The notes: generated by a model not told the origin, from the sequence alone. DNA of 64,000 nucleotides from Arthrobacter pullicola (GCF_014836875.1 NZ_JACSQC010000005.1:248001-312000); one strand, 5' to 3'. Numbered from the stretch's first letter, positions 9,977 through 18,839 are shown. Numbers and translations are program-made.

Positions 9977-12207
9977 TGTCCCCTGCAACGAAGCGCCCGC
10001 TGCTGATCGCCGTTGACGGCTTTTCCGGAGCAGGAAAGACCAGTCTGGCGCTGGAGCTGGCGGCCGAACTCCGCGCTCACCGCTCGGTGGCCGTGTTCCA
10101 TCTGGAGGACGTTTATCCGGGCTGGGACGGGCTGGACGCCGGCATGGACTATTACCGCCGGCGTGTCCTGGAGCCGCTGGCCCAGGGCCGCAGCGCGCAC
10201 TGGCAGTCCTGGGACTGGGTGGCGGGCCGATACAGCGCGCAGCACGCCACCGAGCCGGCGGACATTGTGATTTTCGAAGGAGTCGGGGCCGGCCACCGGT
10301 CAGCGCGCAACACGCTGGACGCAGTCCTCTGGATCCAGGCCCCGGAATCTGTGCGCCGGGAACGTGCCCTGGCACGCGACGGGGAGACCTATGCTCCCCA
10401 CTGGGACCGCTGGGCTGCGCAGGAGGCGGCCTGGGCTGCGGGCGACCCGGTGTCCTCCGCCGCTGACGTTCTGGTCCAGAGTGAACCCACTGCTCCTCCC
10501 TCCACCGTGGACAACGACGGCGACGGCCAGGGCCCAGCGCAGCTGCAGCAGGTGCCGCAGCCCCAGACGGCGCAGCCCCAGGTTCCACTGCCACGCTTGG
10601 TGCTGCGGGCGCTCGCTTCACTGCAGCTGCCCTCCCCCGGACTGGGCCTGGCCCGTCCGGACCTGCACGTTCAGGCACACACCCTCGACGGCACCCCAGA
10701 CCCGCTGGCACTGTTCGCTGAACTGTACGGCGGGTCACCGAACGCGGTCTGGCTGGACAGTTCCGACGCCGCTACCGCCGGCGCCGGGGGCAGCCCTCCC
10801 GGGCGCAGCCGGTTCAGCATCATGGCAGACGACGGCGGCTTGCTGGGCCGGTACGCCGAGCACACAGCGGGGCTGACCAGGATCACGCACGGACCGGTGA
10901 CCACCGTGGTCCCGGGCCCGTTCTTCCGTTGGCTGGACCGGGAATGGGGTGAAGCCCGGGTGCCTGCGCCCGACGGCATGGCCTGCCCGTTCGCGCTGGG
11001 CTGGCTGGGCTTCCTCGGCTACGAACTCAAGCGTGAAACCGGCGGCGCGGACGTCGCCGGACCGGGACCGGACGCAGCACTGGTTTTCGCGGGCCGCGCC
11101 GTCATCCTGGATCATGCCGCCGGCCGTGTCCACCTGCTGACGCTGCAGGATTCCTTCTTCGACACCTTTTCCGGCGGCGTTTCGGGACACCACCAAAACA
11201 CGGATGGTGACGCAGCGGACCCGGACGAAGGGTGGCTTGCCAGAGCATCCGCCGCCGTCGCCACCGCCAGCCGGACCGCGGAGGCTGCCGCCGCCCGTTC
11301 CACCCCCGCGCAGACGCCCGCGTTCCCGCCCGGCAGCGCACCAGCCTTTGCCTTCCGGGACAGCCGGGAGGCATACCTGGCCAAGGTGCTCCGGTCGCAG
11401 CAGGAGATCGCGGAGGGCAACACCTACGAGGTCTGCCTCACGACTGCCCTGTATGCAGGCCTGCCCGAACCGCTGGCGGCGGAGGCCCTCCTGGATTTGT
11501 ATGCCGCGCTGCGCCGGCGCAGCCCCGCACCGTTCGCGTCCCTGCTCAGGCTGGGACCGATCACGCTCGCGGGCACCTCACCCGAGCGGTTCCTCCGCGT
11601 CGGTGCGGACGGGCGCCTGCGCGCCGAACCGATCAAAGGCACCCGCCCCCGCGGGCAGGACCCCGCAGCGGATGCGGCGCTGCGCCGCGAGCTGCTGGCG
11701 AGTGACAAAGACCGCGCGGAGAACATCATGATCGTGGATCTGATGCGCAATGACCTCTCAAGGCTGGCCGTGGCCGGTTCAGTGACAGTTCCACGCCTGT
11801 GCGTGGTGGAGAGCTATGCCACGGTGCATCAGCTGGTCAGCACCATTGATGCCCAGCTCCTCCCTGATGCCAGCCGTGCCGAAGCGGTCGCCGCGGCGTT
11901 CCCGGCCGGCTCCATGACCGGAGCTCCGAAGGCCAGCACCATGGCCATCCTGGACGAGCTGGAAGCTGCGCCGCGCGGGGCGTACTCCGGCGCCGTCGGC
12001 TACTTTTCGCTGACAGGTGCGGCGGACCTCTCCGTGGTGATCCGCACCCTGGTGCTCAGCCGCTCTGCGAACGGCGGCGTGGACCTCAGCCTCGGCGTCG
12101 GCGGCGCGGTCACCGCCGGATCGGACCCGGAGGCCGAATGGGAGGAAGTGCGCACCAAGGCCCGCGGGGTCCTGGGCGCGCTCGGCTCGGAGGTGCCGGC
12201 GGGATAA
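9976..12207 (+). CDS. pabB: P-loop kinase fused to aminodeoxychorismate synthase component I
   Basis: A 743-residue fusion. Residues 1-165 resemble uridine-kinase-type P-loop proteins: Walker A GFSGAGKTS at about 15-23, then DGLDAGMDYYRRRVLEPL and VIFEGVGAG. A Pro/Gln-rich linker (about 166-210) leads to a chorismate-binding domain with PIKGTRPRG, ENIMIVDLMRNDL and FPAGSMTGAPK. The lysine in PIKGT is the residue that marks PabB, where TrpE has alanine, so the C-terminal part should make 4-amino-4-deoxychorismate for folate. No glutamine amidotransferase domain is present; component II must be elsewhere. PabC is encoded 1.6 kb downstream. The kinase role is unknown. Confidence 0.9.
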   Translation: MSPATKRPLLIAVDGFSGAGKTSLALELAAELRAHRSVAVFHLEDVYPGWDGLDAGMDYYRRRVLEPLAQGRSAHWQSWDWVAGRYSAQHATEPADIVIFEGVGAGHRSARNTLDAVLWIQAPESVRRERALARDGETYAPHWDRWAAQEAAWAAGDPVSSAADVLVQSEPTAPPSTVDNDGDGQGPAQLQQVPQPQTAQPQVPLPRLVLRALASLQLPSPGLGLARPDLHVQAHTLDGTPDPLALFAELYGGSPNAVWLDSSDAATAGAGGSPPGRSRFSIMADDGGLLGRYAEHTAGLTRITHGPVTTVVPGPFFRWLDREWGEARVPAPDGMACPFALGWLGFLGYELKRETGGADVAGPGPDAALVFAGRAVILDHAAGRVHLLTLQDSFFDTFSGGVSGHHQNTDGDAADPDEGWLARASAAVATASRTAEAAAARSTPAQTPAFPPGSAPAFAFRDSREAYLAKVLRSQQEIAEGNTYEVCLTTALYAGLPEPLAAEALLDLYAALRRRSPAPFASLLRLGPITLAGTSPERFLRVGADGRLRAEPIKGTRPRGQDPAADAALRRELLASDKDRAENIMIVDLMRNDLSRLAVAGSVTVPRLCVVESYATVHQLVSTIDAQLLPDASRAEAVAAAFPAGSMTGAPKASTMAILDELEAAPRGAYSGAVGYFSLTGAADLSVVIRTLVLSRSANGGVDLSLGVGGAVTAGSDPEAEWEEVRTKARGVLGALGSEVPAG

Positions 12208-12211
12208 CCCG

Positions 12212-13678
12212 CTACTGCAGGGTGGCGGTCAGCCGGGCGACGTTGTCTATGTACCGCTGCCACAGCGGCCGGTTCCGCCACTCCTCCAGGACCAGTTCCT
12301 TGGACAGGTTCCGGTAGGTGTCCTCGATCTGGCGCATCTTTTCGACGATGTTCCCGCCGTACATCATCATGGACACTTCAAGGTTCAGCGAAAAGGACCG
12401 CATGTCCATGTTGGAGGAGCCCAGGACGGCGACGTCGTTGTCCACGGTGAAGTGCTTGGCGTGCAGCACCAGCGGTGCCGGGTACTGCCAGATGCGGATG
12501 CCGGATTCCAGCAGCGCCTCGTAGTAGGAGCGCTGGGCGTGGTCCACCAGAAGCTGGTCCCCGCGTTCGGAGACAAACAGTTCCACCTGCACACCGCGCT
12601 GCGCCGCCGTCGTAATCGCGTAAAGCAGCGAGTCGTCCGGGACAAAGTACGGGCTGGTGATGGAGATCCGTTCCGAGGCGGAGTAGATCAGGGAGGTGAA
12701 GAGCCGCAGATTGTTTTCCGTGGTGAAACCCGGGCCGCTGGGCACCACCTGGCAGGTGACGTCCCCGGGCTCGTAGGTCCACTCATACAGGCTGAGTTCC
12801 TGTTCCAGGTTCTCATCGGTTTCCATGTTCCAGTCGGTGGCGAAGACGACGTTGAGTTCATCCACCACCGGTCCTTCGAGCCGGCTCATCAGTTCCACCC
12901 ATTTGCGGCCGAGCCGGTGGTTTCCCGGCTTGCGGTAGCCCGGCTCCACCAGGTTCTGCGACCCGGTGAAGCCCAGCACGCCGTCGACCACCAGTATTTT
13001 GCGGTGGTTGCGCAGGTCAGGCCGCCGCCAGTGGCCGCGCAGGGGCTGGATGGGCAGCATCGGATGCCATTGGATGGCGCTGGACTTCAGTTCCTTGAGC
13101 AGCTGGCGGTACCCCTTCACCCGCAGCGTTCCAATATGGTCGAACAATAGCCGGACCTTCACACCACGGCTGGCGGCATCCTGAAGCGCGGCGAAGAAGT
13201 CCCGGGTCACGGCGTCGTAGCTCATGATGTAGAACTCAACATGCACGTAGTGCTCCGCGGCGCGGACCGCTTCGGTCATCTCCCGGATGGACTGCTCGTA
13301 GTCCCGCTGGAGCTCCACCTTGTTGCCGTCCAGGCTGGGCAGTGAGCCCAGCCGGCGGTTCAGCTCGACGGCGGACATCACCCATTCCGGGCCCAGGTAG
13401 GAACTGGACTGCGCTTCGAGCTCCCGGGTGTTGTCACGGACCCTGCGGTTGATCAGGGTCTGCCGCTCAACGCGCTGTTCAGAGAGGCGGTGGTTGCCGA
13501 ACAGGGTGAACAGGATGATGCCGGGAACCGGCAGGAAAAAGATGCACAGCAGCCAGGCCATCGCCGTGGTGGGCCGGCGGTTTCCGGGAACCACGCCAAG
13601 CGCGATGATCCGGATTGCGAAGTCCAGGATCGTCAAAACCGTCGCTAGCCAGTTCGGAGCCGTAACCGTCCACCACAC
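12212..13678 (-). CDS. cls: Cardiolipin synthase (phospholipase D family)
   Basis: A 488-residue membrane enzyme that joins phosphatidyl groups to make cardiolipin. Two N-terminal helices (WLATVLTILDFAIRIIALGVV and MAWLLCIFFLPVPGIILFTLF) precede two PLD catalytic domains. Both HKD motifs are visible: HRKILVVD and, near residue 425, HAKHFTVD. I chose the GTG at 13678, which has GGAGGG nine bases upstream and gives the usual length; a longer in-frame start at 13930 would add 84 residues of unlikely composition. It sits between pabB and pabC on the opposite strand. Confidence 0.95.
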   Translation of the reverse strand: MWWTVTAPNWLATVLTILDFAIRIIALGVVPGNRRPTTAMAWLLCIFFLPVPGIILFTLFGNHRLSEQRVERQTLINRRVRDNTRELEAQSSSYLGPEWVMSAVELNRRLGSLPSLDGNKVELQRDYEQSIREMTEAVRAAEHYVHVEFYIMSYDAVTRDFFAALQDAASRGVKVRLLFDHIGTLRVKGYRQLLKELKSSAIQWHPMLPIQPLRGHWRRPDLRNHRKILVVDGVLGFTGSQNLVEPGYRKPGNHRLGRKWVELMSRLEGPVVDELNVVFATDWNMETDENLEQELSLYEWTYEPGDVTCQVVPSGPGFTTENNLRLFTSLIYSASERISITSPYFVPDDSLLYAITTAAQRGVQVELFVSERGDQLLVDHAQRSYYEALLESGIRIWQYPAPLVLHAKHFTVDNDVAVLGSSNMDMRSFSLNLEVSMMMYGGNIVEKMRQIEDTYRNLSKELVLEEWRNRPLWQRYIDNVARLTATLQ

Positions 13679-13768
13679 GCTTCTTTTCCCTCCAACAGGC
13701 CAACGTCCCCCTAGCCTAGTCGGCTGGGGACCCCGGTTGCGGCACTGGGGCGCACTACGCTTGGACGT

Positions 13769-14644
13769 ATGAGTGTTTTGGTTTTCCTGGATACCGCTTT
13801 CCCCGCCGGCCGTGTGGCCGATGCCTCTGTTCCACAGCTGCTGGCCACAGACCTGGGGGCCACCCGCGGAGACGGGGTTTTCGAATCCATGCTGGCGGTG
13901 GACGGGCACCCGCGGAAGCTTGCATCGCATCTGGCCCGGATGGCGGGTTCCGCTGCTGCCCTCCGGCTGGAGTTCCCTCCGCCGGAAAGGTGGGAGCCGG
14001 CGATCCGCACCGCCCTGGCTGAATTCGCCCGGGTTTACGGGGATCAGCAGGCCGTCGTGAAGCTCCTGCTTACCCGCGGACCCGAAGGTGCCGGGCAGCC
14101 GACAGCCTGGGTCCAGGCCTCCCCGGTGCCGCCCTCTGCGGCTGAACAGCGCCGGACCGGGCTCGATGTGCTGCTGCTGGACCGCGGATATGACAGCACC
14201 GTGGCCGAGCGGGCGCCGTGGCTGCTCCTCGGATCCAAAACGCTTTCCTACGCTGTGAACATGGCATCAATCCGCTACGCCCATGAGCACGGCGCCGACG
14301 ATGTGATCTTTACCTCCTCGGATGGGCTGGTCCTGGAAGGACCCACCTCGACCGTGGTCCTGGCGGAAGTCAAGGACGGTGTGAAGACCCTCCTGACCCC
14401 GGAGCTGGAGAGCGGCATCCTGCCCGGCACCACCCAGAGCGCCCTGTTCGACGCCGCCGCGAAGTCCGGCTGGCAGCTCGGCTACGGCCCCCTCCAGCCG
14501 GACCGCCTCCACCAGGCCGACGGCGTGTGGCTGGTTTCCAGCATCCGGCTGCTTGCGCCGGTCAGGTCGATCGACGGTAAAGCCATCCCCGTGTCCCGTG
14601 AGCTGACGGCCGAGCTGGCAGCGCTGGTGGAAACCGTCCTGTAA
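13769..14644 (+). CDS. pabC: 4-amino-4-deoxychorismate lyase
   Basis: A 291-residue class IV PLP aminotransferase-fold lyase. It releases pyruvate from aminodeoxychorismate to give p-aminobenzoate. The PLP lysine is in GSKTLSYAVNM near residue 155, and the C-terminal GILPGTTQSAL is the usual phosphate-binding motif. It completes the pathway begun by the PabB fusion at 9976. TACGCT seven bases before the ATG, with no ribosome-binding site, suggests a leaderless mRNA. A branched-chain or D-amino-acid aminotransferase is possible by fold, but context favours PabC. Confidence 0.88.
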   Translation: MSVLVFLDTAFPAGRVADASVPQLLATDLGATRGDGVFESMLAVDGHPRKLASHLARMAGSAAALRLEFPPPERWEPAIRTALAEFARVYGDQQAVVKLLLTRGPEGAGQPTAWVQASPVPPSAAEQRRTGLDVLLLDRGYDSTVAERAPWLLLGSKTLSYAVNMASIRYAHEHGADDVIFTSSDGLVLEGPTSTVVLAEVKDGVKTLLTPELESGILPGTTQSALFDAAAKSGWQLGYGPLQPDRLHQADGVWLVSSIRLLAPVRSIDGKAIPVSRELTAELAALVETVL

Positions 14645-14666
14645 CCGGAGCAGCGGTTCCGCTTCG

Positions 14667-14691
14667 CCCGGGCCGGCAGGCCCGGCCCGGG
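14667..14691. terminator. Terminator between convergent pabC and ykoC
   Basis: CCCGGGCCGG and CCGGCCCGGG form a perfect 10-bp stem with a 5-base loop, without a T-tract. Flanking GTTCC and GGAAC can extend the structure. It lies between two convergent genes and probably serves both strands. Confidence 0.6.
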
Positions 14692-14697
14692 CCGGAA

Positions 14698-15510
14698 CTA
14701 GGTCAGGATGAAGTTGTAGGTTCCAGCCACCACGGCTGCAGCGACCGCGGAAGCAGCCAGCCCCACACCGTACAGCAGCACCCACACGTCGATCCGGCTA
14801 AAGGTGGAGGTCCGGGCCCAGGTCCTGGGCCCTCCGCCGAATCCGCGGGCCTCCATCGCCACGGCCAGCCGGGTAGCCCGGCGGATCGCCTGCACCAGCA
14901 GCGTCAGCCCCTGGCCCAGCAGGTTTCGGAAGCGCCCCAGCGGACCGCTTGCCGTGTCCGCTCCGCGGGCGTGCCGGGCCAGTCCCAGGGTTCGCCATTC
15001 CTCCACCAGCAGTCCTACCAGCCGCATCGCGGCCAGCGCGCCGAGCACAAACCGGGCGGGCAGATGCAGCCGCTGGGCCAGGGCGTCGGCAAGGTCCGTG
15101 GGATCGGTGGAGACCAGGAGGAAGATCCCCGGCAGGGCAATGGCGAGGCCGCGCAGCCCAATGGCAATGCCTGCGGCCACGGAATCGGTGGTGAACAGCA
15201 GCGGTCCCGCGTCCAGCACAACGCTTCCGGTCTTCTCCGCCAGCAGCGCCGTTCCGTAGGCACCAATGGCTGCCGCGATGATCAGCGGCCAGATCCGTTT
15301 CAGCAGCGTCCAGGGATGGATGCGCAGCAGGGGAAGCAGCAGCAGCTCCCCGGCCAGCACCACTGTGGCACTCACCCAGTCAACGGTGAGCAGCACCGCT
15401 GCTGTCACCGCCACGGCGGCCCCCAGCGTGGACAGCGGGTTAGCCGTGGTCAGGGCCGGGGCGCGGGTGCCGTCCAGGGCTGCTCCGTGACGCATGGTGT
15501 CCGCACTCAT
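14698..15510 (-). CDS. ykoC: YkoC, transmembrane T component of ECF-type HMP/thiamine importer
   Basis: A 270-residue CbiQ/EcfT-family protein with several hydrophobic segments and the coupling-helix region typical of EcfT (LARHARGADTASG and MEARGFGGG, the two short A-R-G motifs that contact the ATPases). It joins the substrate-binding YkoE to the double ATPase YkoD. It overlaps the ykoD stop by four bases (ATGA). As last gene of the operon it is followed by a strong hairpin. Specificity is inferred from the upstream TPP riboswitch. Confidence 0.9.
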   Translation of the reverse strand: MSADTMRHGAALDGTRAPALTTANPLSTLGAAVAVTAAVLLTVDWVSATVVLAGELLLLPLLRIHPWTLLKRIWPLIIAAAIGAYGTALLAEKTGSVVLDAGPLLFTTDSVAAGIAIGLRGLAIALPGIFLLVSTDPTDLADALAQRLHLPARFVLGALAAMRLVGLLVEEWRTLGLARHARGADTASGPLGRFRNLLGQGLTLLVQAIRRATRLAVAMEARGFGGGPRTWARTSTFSRIDVWVLLYGVGLAASAVAAAVVAGTYNFILT

Positions 15511-17072
15511 GCCGCTCCTCCCGGCGTCCGGCCGTGGACCGGCAGCAGTTCCTCCACCCGTCCCCCGGCGACCCGAAGTGTCCGGCCGCCAAGGGCAGCG
15601 GTGAACTCACTGTCATGGGTTACGGAAACCACTGTGCAGCCGTGGGCATCGCGCTGCTCGGTCAGCAGCGACACGAGTTCGCGCCAGGTGTTGGCGTCCT
15701 GCCCGAACGTGGGTTCGTCCAGGAGCAGGATGTCCGGGGCAGTAGCGAGCATGGTCGCGACTGACAGCCGGCGTTTCTCCCCGCCGGAGAGGGTAAAGGG
15801 ATTGACCTGTTGCAGGGACTGCAGCCGGAGCCGCTCGGCCAGCCGCCCAACAACGGCCTCCACCTCCGCCTCGCTGTGTCCGGCCCGCCGCGGCCCAAAA
15901 GCCAGCTCGTCATGGACCGATCCGGTGAGGAACTGATGCTCCGGTTCCTGGAAAACCGTGCCGATCCGGGTGACCAGCTGGGCAGACTTCCATTTGCACG
16001 GACTGCTGCCTGCGCCGCGGGCCAACTCCGGTGCCGCTGCGAGTTCCCCGCCGCGCGGACGCAGGAGCCCGCCCAGGGTCAGTGCCAGCGTCGATTTACC
16101 CGCCCCGTTGGGGCCGGTGATGCCCAGGGCCGTTCCGGCCTGCAGGCTGAGGTCCACCCCTTCCAGCACCGCCTGCCCCTTGGAGTTCCGGGCCACGTCC
16201 AGGCTCCGCGCCACGAGCAGCTCCGCTCCTGCGGACTGGCCCGCGGGTGCCGGTGGAAAAGGATCCCGCGCGGCGGCGGCCCGCGTGAAACTGGTGCCTG
16301 CCCCTCCCGGCCCGGCACCCGGCAGCCACACCCCCGCCTCAGCAAGGCGGCTGCGGGTACCGGCACCGGAAAGTACCTCCTGCGGCGGCCCGTCGGCGAG
16401 GATCCCGCCGCCGGCGTCGAGCACAATCACCCGCTCCACCAGGTCCGCCCAGGCGGCGACCCGGTGCTCCACCACAATCAGCGTGGCTGCAGTGCGGTCC
16501 AGGACCCGGGCGACGGCGTCCCGGATTTCCAGCACACCGTCGGGGTCCAGGTTGGCGGTCGGTTCGTCCAGCAGCAGCAGGCCTGGCTGCATGGCCAGGA
16601 TGGAGGCCAGGGCCAGGCGCTGCTTCTGTCCGCCGGAGAGCGCCGCCGTGGAGTGGTTCAGCGGAACGGCCAGCCCGACGTCGTCGAGCGCCGCCTGCAC
16701 GCGCTCCCAGATCTCTTCCCGGGCGATGCCCAGGTTCTCTGCCCCAAAGGCAACCTCGTCACCAACCCGCGAAAGCACAATCTGGGTGTCCGGATCCTGC
16801 AGCAGCAGTCCGGCGCGGCCGCGTGCTGCCTGCGGGTGGACGCCGTCGAGCGTCAGTGAACCCGTTTCGGTTCCGCCGGTGTCCTCACCGAGAACTCCGG
16901 CGAGGGCATGGAGCAGGGTTGACTTGCCGGCGCCTGACGCCCCAAGGAGGAGCACCCGTTCGCCGGGCCGGATCTCAAAATCCGCCCCGGCCACAGCGGG
17001 CTTTTTACGCCCGGCGTGCCGCCAGCCCCAGTTGTGGGCGCTGACGGCTACGGGAGAAGTACGTCGCTGCAT
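15507..17072 (-). CDS. ykoD: YkoD, tandem ABC ATPase of ECF-type HMP/thiamine importer
   Basis: A 521-residue protein carrying two complete ABC domains. The first has Walker A GASGAGKST, signature LSGGQKQR and Walker B LLLLDEPTANLD. The second has GPNGAGKST, LSGGEKRR and LLLDEPTFGQD. Fusion of both ATPases in one chain is the YkoD arrangement. I place the start at 17072 (MQRRTSPVAV), four bases after the ykoE stop; the open frame extends 75 codons further upstream, but that part overlaps ykoE and looks non-coding. Confidence 0.93.
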   Translation of the reverse strand: MQRRTSPVAVSAHNWGWRHAGRKKPAVAGADFEIRPGERVLLLGASGAGKSTLLHALAGVLGEDTGGTETGSLTLDGVHPQAARGRAGLLLQDPDTQIVLSRVGDEVAFGAENLGIAREEIWERVQAALDDVGLAVPLNHSTAALSGGQKQRLALASILAMQPGLLLLDEPTANLDPDGVLEIRDAVARVLDRTAATLIVVEHRVAAWADLVERVIVLDAGGGILADGPPQEVLSGAGTRSRLAEAGVWLPGAGPGGAGTSFTRAAAARDPFPPAPAGQSAGAELLVARSLDVARNSKGQAVLEGVDLSLQAGTALGITGPNGAGKSTLALTLGGLLRPRGGELAAAPELARGAGSSPCKWKSAQLVTRIGTVFQEPEHQFLTGSVHDELAFGPRRAGHSEAEVEAVVGRLAERLRLQSLQQVNPFTLSGGEKRRLSVATMLATAPDILLLDEPTFGQDANTWRELVSLLTEQRDAHGCTVVSVTHDSEFTAALGGRTLRVAGGRVEELLPVHGRTPGGAA

Positions 17073-17076
17073 GGTC

Positions 17077-17682
17077 TTATACGTCCGCCGTGCGGCCTGC
17101 CGCGAAGGAAGACAGCACCCCGGTCCGTGCCAGCGCCCGCACCGCCAGCCAGGACAACAGCCCGGCCAGCACCAGGCTGGAGACCGCTGCGAAACCGGTG
17201 TAGAGTGCCTGCCACTGGAAGGCCCATTCCGGCTTGTACAGGATCGATTCGCTGACGCCCAGGAAGATCCCGGACCCGAGACCGGCAAGCAGCGCAACGG
17301 GCAGGGAGAACTTCCGGTAGAGGAAGAGCAGGAAGACCAGTTCCGCGCCGAGGCCCTGGATGGCGCCGGAAAGCAGGACGGAGAGGCCGAACTGGGTACC
17401 CAGGACGCCCGAGACAGCAGCGGCGAGGACTTCGCAGTAGATCGCGGCGCCGGGTTTGCGGATGATCAGCCCGCCCAGGACACCGGCGATCAGCCAGCCG
17501 CCCGTGTACAGCCCGCCGATCGGAGGGAAGGCCAGGACCAGGGCCTCAACCCCGCCATAGGCCAGTGACCAGGCCCAGAAAACGACGCCGACGGCCACCG
17601 CCAGCACCGAAGCGACCACGATGTCCACCACGCGCCATGAGTAAGGGCTGCGCGCAGGTGCACGTTGAAGAGTGTGTTCCAT
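17077..17682 (-). CDS. ykoE: YkoE, substrate-binding S component for HMP/thiamine
   Basis: A 201-residue membrane protein of the YkoE family, with about five or six helices and motifs such as GGLYTGGWLIAGVLGGLIIRK. YkoE binds thiamine or its hydroxymethylpyrimidine precursor and is taken up as an ECF complex with YkoD and YkoC, encoded directly downstream. A TPP riboswitch in the leader and a hairpin that hides the AGGAGG ribosome-binding site control its translation. The ATG at 17682 is eight bases from that site. Confidence 0.93.
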   Translation of the reverse strand: MEHTLQRAPARSPYSWRVVDIVVASVLAVAVGVVFWAWSLAYGGVEALVLAFPPIGGLYTGGWLIAGVLGGLIIRKPGAAIYCEVLAAAVSGVLGTQFGLSVLLSGAIQGLGAELVFLLFLYRKFSLPVALLAGLGSGIFLGVSESILYKPEWAFQWQALYTGFAAVSSLVLAGLLSWLAVRALARTGVLSSFAAGRTADV

Positions 17683-17690
17683 AAGAGTGT

Positions 17691-17708
17691 CCTCCTGTAT
17701 TCAGGAGG
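17691..17708 (-). promoter_or_regulatory. SD-sequestering hairpin of the TPP riboswitch
   Basis: On the minus strand CCTCCTG-AATA-CAGGAGG forms a perfect 7-bp stem that buries the AGGAGG ribosome-binding site of ykoE. It lies 40 bases downstream of the aptamer and is the likely expression platform, turning translation off when TPP is bound. Confidence 0.75.
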
Positions 17709-17748
17709 GGAGGGAAACCCCCGCGGTCTGCGGCGGTGCACCCCTGAG

Positions 17749-17831
17749 ATCTCGACTCCCTTCGCCGGTACTAACCGGAGCAGGTTCGAGGGTCTGCGGC
17801 TTGGTCCGCACTCTCAGCGCCCGAATTCCCC
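17749..17831 (-). ncRNA. TPP riboswitch (THI element)
   Basis: The minus-strand RNA contains the conserved TPP aptamer blocks in order: GCTGAGAGTG, then ACCCTCGAACCTG, then CCGGTTAGTACCGGCGAAGGGA. Spacing and order match the THI box. It lies in the ykoE leader, so the riboswitch confirms the thiamine-related role of the ykoEDC transporter. Confidence 0.95.
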
Positions 17832-17982
17832 GCCCGGTTACCCGGTTCGGAGGAAGCGGCGCTCCCCTGTCGTATGTATGCGAGGTCCACTGTACACGCA
17901 GTACACCCGGGTTTCGGGTTGTTTTGGGTTGGCTGCGGGTAGCGTAGGAACCGATAGCACCGAACAACGCCAAGGAGCGCAT

Positions 17983-18246
17983 ATGAACCTGATCCTGAAA
18001 CTGCTGGGAACCGGCGTAAGCATCGGCGCGGGGCTGGCATCCGCAAAGATCCTGGACTTCATCTGGACGAAGGCCACGGGCAACGAGCCCCCCAAGGACA
18101 AAGATGGGGCCCTTGACGTGAGCCTTCGCTCCGCCGTCATCTTCGCCCTGGTCTCCGGGGCCGTCAGCCAGGTCATCCGGGTCCTGACCAACCGCGGCAC
18201 CCAGAAGGCAATCGCCCGCTACAACCGCACTCCCGAGGTTGTCTAA
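17983..18246 (+). CDS. DUF4235 small membrane protein
   Basis: An 87-residue protein matching the DUF4235 family common in actinobacteria. An N-terminal hydrophobic segment (ILKLLGTGVSIGAGLASAKIL) is followed by a polar loop with NEPPKDKDGALDVSLR and a second hydrophobic stretch (AVIFALVSGAVSQVIRVLT), then the typical ending with a short basic tail. Function is unknown for the family. The ATG has a good CAAGGAG site. It converges with the Mrp operon and is followed by a strong terminator. Confidence 0.88.
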   Translation: MNLILKLLGTGVSIGAGLASAKILDFIWTKATGNEPPKDKDGALDVSLRSAVIFALVSGAVSQVIRVLTNRGTQKAIARYNRTPEVV

Positions 18247-18259
18247 GGAACCTGGAAAC

Positions 18260-18304
18260 CGGTTTCCCGGCAGCGCCGAGCTGCTGGGAAACCGCTTTTC
18301 GTTT
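18260..18304. terminator. Rho-independent terminator after DUF4235 gene
   Basis: CGGTTTCCCGGCAGC pairs with GCTGCTGGGAAACCG around a short loop (one bulged position). CTTTTCGTTT follows on the plus strand. It ends the DUF4235 transcript and separates it from the convergent mnhG. Confidence 0.8.
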
Positions 18305-18306
18305 GC

Positions 18307-18837
18307 CTAGCCCTCCCGGCTGCGGCCGGGCGGCCGGGAAGGTCCCTCGGTTTCCCTGCGGGCGCGCTCCATCTCTTCATCATCCAGATTCCCGGTGTAA
18401 TAGGTGCCGTCCGGCTCCTGCCCGGGATCGTCGTCGACCTTGGGATCAGCGGAGTCGCCTTCGTCCTCCGCAGCGGCCTCAAACATCAGCCGCTGTGCAC
18501 GTTCCACCACGTCATCAAGCTCATCGATGGTGAGCAGCTCGGGGCGCAGGTGCTTGGTCCGGTAGCCGGCGCGGCCCACCATGTGCGCTGAGACCGGAGC
18601 GGTGAGCAGCTGGAAAATCCAGCACACCGCCAGGATGGGCAGAAGCACCCAGCTGCGGAACTCCACGGCCATGGCCATCAGGAACAGCAGCAGGCCCAGG
18701 ACCTGGGGTTTGGACGCTGCGTGCATCCGGCTCATAAGGTCCGGGAAGCGCATGAGCCCGATTGCGGCGGCAAGTGACATCAGGGCACCGCCGAGCAGCA
18801 GGACCGCGACGATCACGTCGATCACGTTTTCACTCAC
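18307..18837 (-). CDS. mnhG: MnhG subunit of Mrp cation/proton antiporter
   Basis: A 176-residue protein. Residues 1-95 are the MnhG/PhaG domain with three helices and the family motif GLMRFPDLMSRMHAASKPQVLG. The remaining ~85 residues form an acidic extension (for example EAAAEDEGDSADPKVDDDPG) that the usual MnhG of about 120 residues lacks. It is the last gene of the mnhACDEFG operon, two bases after mnhF. The complex exchanges cytoplasmic Na+ or other monovalent cations for protons and supports alkaline and salt tolerance. Confidence 0.93.
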   Translation of the reverse strand: MSENVIDVIVAVLLLGGALMSLAAAIGLMRFPDLMSRMHAASKPQVLGLLLFLMAMAVEFRSWVLLPILAVCWIFQLLTAPVSAHMVGRAGYRTKHLRPELLTIDELDDVVERAQRLMFEAAAEDEGDSADPKVDDDPGQEPDGTYYTGNLDDEEMERARRETEGPSRPPGRSREG

Positions 18838-18839
18838 GG

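Larger units (their letters stand above)
17683..17982. other. ykoE leader and DUF4235 upstream region
   Basis: These 300 bases hold the riboswitch and hairpin of ykoE on the minus strand. Toward the right they hold the plus-strand promoter region of the DUF4235 gene, with no element I can place firmly. No additional gene is seen. Confidence 0.6.

Noticed and set aside
13679-13930. An 84-residue N-terminal extension of cardiolipin synthase
   Set aside because: The extension runs through the divergent pabC start and its promoter; the GTG at 13678 has a good ribosome-binding site and gives the family length.
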